Part shown: piece by piece, positions 59,501-64,000 of the stretch
Position numbering within the stretch: the first letter of the stretch is position 1
Layout: the number at the start of each line of letters is the position of its first letter
Source of the DNA: Rhododendron vialii
Lineage: Eukaryota; Streptophyta; Magnoliopsida; Ericales; Ericaceae
Assembly: GCF_030253575.1 (NCBI RefSeq)
Contig: NC_080568.1
Coordinates: 25,361,501-25,425,500 of the forward strand
DNA length: 64,000 bases
Direction: 5' to 3'
Notes under the pieces: generated by a model
What the model saw: only the letters and a program-made list of their open reading frames with translations
The model's database searches: none
What the model was told of the DNA's origin: nothing
Translations under genes and position numbers: made by a program

Positions 59501-61879
59501 ATGCAATATAGACTGTGTGACCTTAGTACATAACGTAAAGCAATATAACCTTGAAGGTAGTGTCAATAATGCAGCGATGAATCTAAGCTAACCGATTTAG
59601 CATTGTTACAATTCAAATTTCAGAGTTAGTATGGGGAACCCCTTAAGGAGGCTTCGACCCAAAGACGAACCTTTGAGCTCAAACCTCCATTCAACAATCC
59701 TCCTTTGGGCCCAACCAACTATGGCTCTGCTCCATTCCCAAGTTTGGCGACGATTTCAGGAACGGGTTGCCCTTCAGTAGAAGTGGAACCTTTGATGTCT
59801 AGCAACTAAGTGGCATCTCTTGATGTTGAGGGAGCTCGATCCTCAAGGGCTCCTTACCCAAGGAGCTGGGATCGTGGCTGAAGGCAGAATCCTAAAGTCC
59901 CCCAAGGGGTGGTTCCTTAGCCCATGAATGATTCCTTGTACCCACACAAGTGTAATGTTATTTTTCTAAACTTTTGCTATAGGTGAATAAAGATTTATAT
60001 ATAATCGGTGGTGAATCGTACGATTCATGATACGATTCGTGATTCAATTCATGATTCACATAAAAACGATACGAATCTATAGGTGAATGAAGGTTTATCA
60101 CAACTATTGCGTTCGATTAATATGAAACCACATTTGCAATTAGATGGTAATTATACAAGTAACTGTGAATACTGTTGAGGATAATATCTATATGGATGTG
60201 TTGTCTCACAAACCGATCTTTTCAATTCGTGTATCCTCTAAATCATAGACCGGGAAAGGGCTCAGAGTCTCAAACCAACCCACATATGTTGCCATACAAG
60301 CTAGTTTAGATTCGTACCAATCAGGCTACAAACTTTTACTTTGTTAAGGCTAAGCTTTCATTTTTGTAATGAATTGTTAACACCCATATGCATATATCCA
60401 TTTTACTATAGTTTTTATTTTCAAATTATGTATGAGTGTCTTTCCTATTAGGCATGTGATTATTAATTTATAATAGAAAACAAACTTTAATATAGATTTA
60501 AGGTTAAATTTTTCTTGTTACAATGTATCTTTATTATGTAGGTGCGTAGATATATTTTTCAATGTATTTTCAAAATTTGGGCCGAATCGTTATGATTCAC
60601 GATTCGAAAAATGGTCAATTCGATTCTCGATTCGATTCACGAATTAACAACCTTGCTCGTGTCACGTTGGTCATCATTAATTTCAATTGTTTATATCATG
60701 TGGGGTCTTTTTGTCCCGTACATAATAGTTCCAGAGCTCAATGGAAAAATAGGATTCATGTAGCCGACCCCAATTGATTGGGACACAAGGCTCGGTTTGG
60801 TTAGGAACCCATTGTAATCATCTGAAGCCCAAGTTAGAGGCTTGAAATGGGGGTCAATACTACTTGTATGTGTTAAGATGACCCATACTATTTAATCTCA
60901 GAGGCCAATAAGACAATTAGACAATCCAGAATGAAATCTATACACTCCAAGTCAAAGGCTTGAAAGATGGTCCAAAAACTTGAATACTTGCTACTGTCAC
61001 CCTCTATTGCGATTTCGTTAGGAATGCCTTTTGCTCTTCCCCTCAAGTTACTGACTCCCTTATGAGCCTACTTTGGTAAAGTTGTTCACAATCTTGTGGT
61101 GCTATTGATGAAGGCCTTTTGTACTAGTCTTTTGAGGTGACCTGATATAACGGATGATCATCTCAATTTTGAAAGTCTGTCGCTTAGTGGAGTTATATAA
61201 AATTGTTCTTAGACTAAGTCCATCGTAGAACATCATGAGTTACATTCTATCTTGTGGCCGTAGCTTCTATCTTGAGTTCGTAATGTACTACTACAAGAGA
61301 ATATACAGCTGGATCATTGTATTCATTGTTTGTTTGTAAACAGCCTAGTCATACTACTGGAAAGTATCAATATGGGACACGAATCGCCGCATCACCTATT
61401 GACAAGTCCATGTTTCACTGCAATATCCATATCTTTTTTTTTTTTTGATAAGTAAAAGAATATATTACCAACAAGGCATTAAGGGAATGCCGCCCATATA
61501 CACTGCAATATCCATATCAGCAGTGCCAACAGTGTTAGTGCACTTTCGCAGACCCCACCCACAATAATCATGAAGGAGTTAAAGCTTGGGATCCATGGTG
61601 ATCTCGACATTTTATGAACTTGAAGTTGTAGATGATATTAGGTTTGGTAATCCTGGTTTCAGATTAGGTAACTTTTACTTTTTGGAATTTCACACAAGTG
61701 GCCCTTTATATGGCCCGTTTAATATTCAGAGAACAAAGCTTACATTATAGCATAATGGTGGCTTGGGCGTACTAAGCTGTATTGTATTCAGGTCTTCTGC
61801 GAGATTGGTGATGGGCAATTTGGCTGAGGCTCTTGAAGATGCTAAAGAAGCTTTAACTATTGCTCCTAAATATCCTGAG
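56547..61879 (+). CDS. Plastid-type [2Fe-2S] thioredoxin-like plus TPR protein, 5' part
   Basis: I recognise the architecture but not a settled gene name or function. Exons 56547-57098, 58334-58383 and 61792-61879 are in phase; the 3' exons lie beyond the window. Residues 1-70 are Ser/Thr/Pro-rich with basic residues, like a plastid transit peptide. Residues 74-160 form a thioredoxin-like ferredoxin domain with Cys 78, 83, 108, 110 and 114 (VCVNRTCRRQGS and NSCGCLGRCGAGPN), able to bind a [2Fe-2S] cluster by family analogy. Next is a helical part (ALALRNRAEDLLANG). Then TPR helices AINLKPFGGIHVLYKAR and GNLAEALEDAKEALTIAPKYPE run on to a GT donor at 61880. ATG 56547 is chosen because the longer frame from 56502 runs through a GA repeat. 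Intron 1 holds TRIM 3. Confidence 0.85.
57680..58070 (+). mobile_element. TRIM-type LTR retrotransposon 3, intronic
   Basis: Direct repeats 57680-57796 (117 bp) and 57956-58070 (115 bp) both start TGTTAAGGAAATATAG and end TCACA, about 10% diverged. A primer site TGGTATCAAAGCGGAGC follows the first LTR at once, complementary to initiator Met-tRNA with one change. A purine tract GCAAGGGGGA precedes the second. Flanks are GTTTT and ATTTT. The internal part is only about 160 bp, so it is non-autonomous. It sits in the first intron of the 2Fe-2S/TPR gene. Confidence 0.88.
59155..59560 (+). repeat. Degenerate GCGACCTTA repeats
   Basis: Variants of GTGCGACCTTATGG and TGACCTTA recur at about 59170, 59185, 59225, 59250, 59275, 59490, 59520 and 59550. 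The spacing is irregular, so this is not a clean tandem array. It lies in the second intron of the 2Fe-2S/TPR gene and is non-coding. Confidence 0.5.
59335..60655. repeat. Three clusters of GAATCG/CGATTC palindromic motifs
   Basis: Clusters at about 59340-59395, 60005-60075 and 60583-60650 consist of overlapping TCGTGAATCG, GAATCGCGAATCG, CGATTCACGA and CGATTCGTGATTC motifs. They are spaced roughly 0.6 kb apart in the second intron of the 2Fe-2S/TPR gene. The outer clusters end in GACAACC and AACAACC, like the ends of a mobile element. I could not establish a clean inverted repeat or target duplication. Confidence 0.6.
61416..61518 (-). mobile_element. 5'-truncated L1-type tail, 67 bp, with 18-bp duplication
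   Basis: The insert at 61434-61500 starts with 14 T (poly-A on the minus strand) followed by GATAAGTAAAAGAATATATT, the usual 3' end of plant L1 elements. It is flanked by identical 18-bp copies CACTGCAATATCCATATC (61416-61433 and 61501-61518). It is a very short, severely truncated retroposition event in the second intron of the 2Fe-2S/TPR gene. Confidence 0.88.
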
Positions 61880-64000
61880 GTGAGCTGGAATGTTATTGTT
61901 GACTTCACAGGGCATTAAATTGTCAATGCCTAACAACTAGCGATCTTGAATGGAAGATGTGTTGTTCAGCTAATTCTGCATGATCTTGAAGTGCAAACTA
62001 TGACTTCTATGTAGTGGAACTTGAGCTTCATTTATTTTCATCAGTTACTTTCCCCATCTCTTGATTCATGGCCAATAAAAAAAAATAGTACCCAAGTAGT
62101 ACTGTAGTAGTATCAGGTGACACAATTTTTTAAAGTTTTACTTTGTTCTCCTTCCTCCTCCAAACCAGCTGAATAAGATAAGAGGAAATGGAAGCTTCCA
62201 TCATTGTCCAGGGTTAGCTTGCATTAGAATTCGTGGCCATGCTGAATAGGATGGACCGATGGCTGCATTAGAGCATCTCCAATCAATATCTATTCCTCCA
62301 AAATAGAGACCATTGGCACTCCAATCAATCACTGTAATGGATCTCTACTTTAGAGAATCATCTCTATGAAATCCCAATTTTATCCTTATTATCTTTTGAT
62401 GTTAGTTTTTAATAATACCAACCATATCCTTTGTACACTTTGATTATTTTCTAAAAAATAGGTATAATTTTCACATTACTTGCCCCTATTGTGTAAAATT
62501 GATACCATTTGAAAGATATCGATCATATCTTCACATTGGGTCTAATATTGACTATATTTGAATATTGTCACAAAATAGTGATATAATAGTTACTAAATTT
62601 TTTTCACCTATTTAATTTTTGGTGAAAGTTATTTGATGCTACGTGTTAATTTGGAGAAACTGGGAGGGAGTAGTATGTATAATTATGGAGGGAAATTTTA
62701 TAGAATAGAAATTTTTGATTGGAGTGGGAATGGATAGTGAAAGTCTCTGTGTGCATTTTTTTTTATTAAATAAAGATGAAAACAGAGATTTGGGTCTCTA
62801 TTTTGGTGGCTTGCATTGGAGATGCTCTTAAGTGAAGTTGACCGCACTCTATTCCTGAGATTTTCTCTGCTGGTAGTGTTATGAATTACGAACTTCTTTC
62901 AGACACTTGTTTATGACCGTTGAAGGGACTATTGATCTAGTTAGGTTACCACGCTTTGTATTTCTTACACCAAACTTCGATGCAGATTAATGACGCAAGA
63001 ATAGCTGCACTCTATAATTGCCACGTTGAGGTGTCATGTTATTGGACCGTATGTGTTTTCTTTGGTTAGTCTTCAAAGTCTCACTTATCACAGGGCTTGA
63101 TTTTGTAGTTTAAAGTGTTGCTCCTAAAAAATTGAGATGCCTGGCAGCTTATAAATACTCTACCTTGTTCTCTTTATCCAATACATTTGACTGGGTGTTT
63201 TAGATGGTCGTGTGTAGCGAAAAAAGATGTTTTTTCTCCACCGTGGCAGGAGTGAAGCCCTCCGTCTCTTTTTTTTTCATAAAGCAGCAAAGGCGCTATT
63301 CTTTCAATAGTACTCAGTATCATAATTTATGTCCACAACCTTTGTAAATGATATTGTATGGCTTTAGTAGTGTGATGAGCGATTTTATTGAGGCATACGA
63401 TAGGAATTTTTAACTTTCAAAAAGAATTTATTGGCGAACATTTAAGAGGAACTACTTCTGGAAGAGCCTCAAAAAACACCAGCGTTTTAAAGGGGTTAGC
63501 AGGGACTTCTATACCCTATTTGATTATGTGGAAGTCTGATTTACTAGAAAAGTAATTTAACCCTTACGGTTAACATTCCCTAGATGTTGTTTAACAGTAT
63601 TTGCCATATATAACCTTGTGTCGCACCAGTAAGAGAGCACAAGAAAGCAAACCTTACCTCATTATAGTAGTAAGTTCAAATGAATTAAACCATTGCTGTA
63701 AGTTAGGAAAAGGTAGCACAATGTTTCGTTCAGACTTTTCTACTTGAATTCATTGTTAATGAACCCTACAATGAGATTTTGATTGGATTAGTTTAGCATC
63801 GAACCTAGGTCATAAGGACTATTGATTGACAGCCACAATATCTTGGTGATATTAGAAGAGGTGACATCAGTGGGATTGTGATTTTGCAGCTGCTTTTGAG
63901 TCGTTGTAATAGCATCCATCAGTATATTTTCCCCAGAGGTGAGGATTTACTGACTCATACATTTATTGTACCGGTACAGGCCTTTCAAATCCGTTTTTGA
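61880..64000. other. Third intron of the 2Fe-2S/TPR gene, plus possible further exons
   Basis: After the donor at 61880 I searched for the rest of the TPR protein and found no convincing exon up to 64000. The remaining exons are probably to the right. It contains a MITE (62271-62827). The rest is AT-rich sequence without signals I can support. Confidence 0.5.
62271..62827. mobile_element. PIF/Harbinger-type MITE
   Basis: A 557-bp element with perfect 13-bp inverted ends GAGCATCTCCAAT and ATTGGAGATGCTC. It is flanked by TTA (62268-62270 and 62828-62830). Inner inverted pieces include AGAGACC and GGTCTCT. No transposase frame is present. The ends are a very common plant MITE type. Confidence 0.88.

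Noticed and set aside
62980-63060. Candidate next exon of the 2Fe-2S/TPR gene after a GCAG acceptor
   Set aside because: The open translation does not continue the TPR pattern and has no good donor.
1-64000. CRISPR arrays, bacterial operons, viral genes, rRNA or tRNA genes
   Set aside because: No regular spacer arrays, no rRNA sequence and no intact tRNA cloverleaf. tRNA-like boxes are within SINE-type repeats.

Overview
This is a window of plant nuclear DNA, most likely from a eudicot. It is AT-rich, its genes are split by many GT-AG introns, and it is full of small non-autonomous transposable elements. The proteins are clearly plant: ureide permease, AGO1 with a miR168 site, a plastid rhodanese and HINT4. 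I cannot name the species; a woody asterid is only a guess. I found no rRNA, tRNA gene, CRISPR array or bacterial-style operon.

Layout. 1-2588 (+) holds the 3' part of a ureide permease (UPS) gene; its 5' part lies off the left edge. 7431-13777 (+) is a complete second UPS gene, a tandem paralog, predicted at 407 aa in 7 coding exons. 15744-23831 (-) is a complete AGO1 gene. I could place all 21 coding exons with phases that join to 1074 codons, the miR168 site is in exon 1, and the 5' leader is probably interrupted by an intron up to about 25.1-25.3 kb. 25.4-36.6 kb is an 11 kb gene-poor block of MITEs, foldback elements, a SINE, local duplications and possible organelle-like DNA. 36679-37068 (-) is a single-exon FAM32A-like gene. 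38713-49893 (-) is a rhodanese gene of the STR8/TrhO type with 8 coding exons (456 aa). Its introns carry a TRIM with a nested hAT-like MITE, a copia relic and a 74-bp duplication of a splice acceptor. 51768-55181 (+) is HINT4 with 6 exons (150 aa). 56547 onward (+) is a gene for a plastid-type [2Fe-2S] thioredoxin-like plus TPR protein that runs off the right edge.

How it fits together. The genes are ordinary, unrelated plant genes and not a pathway cluster. The only loose functional link is that STR8 (rhodanese) and HINT4 (acts on adenosine phosphosulfate) are head-to-head neighbours about 1.9 kb apart. The most informative part of the window is its record of small mobile elements. Three TRIM retrotransposons with initiator-Met-tRNA primer sites all sit inside introns. 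Several MITEs have readable target-site duplications, including two just upstream of start codons. There is also a 67-bp L1-type tail flanked by an 18-bp duplication. I did not find evidence of a new biological system. The best leads are the duplicated splice acceptor in STR8 and the intron-biased TRIM set.
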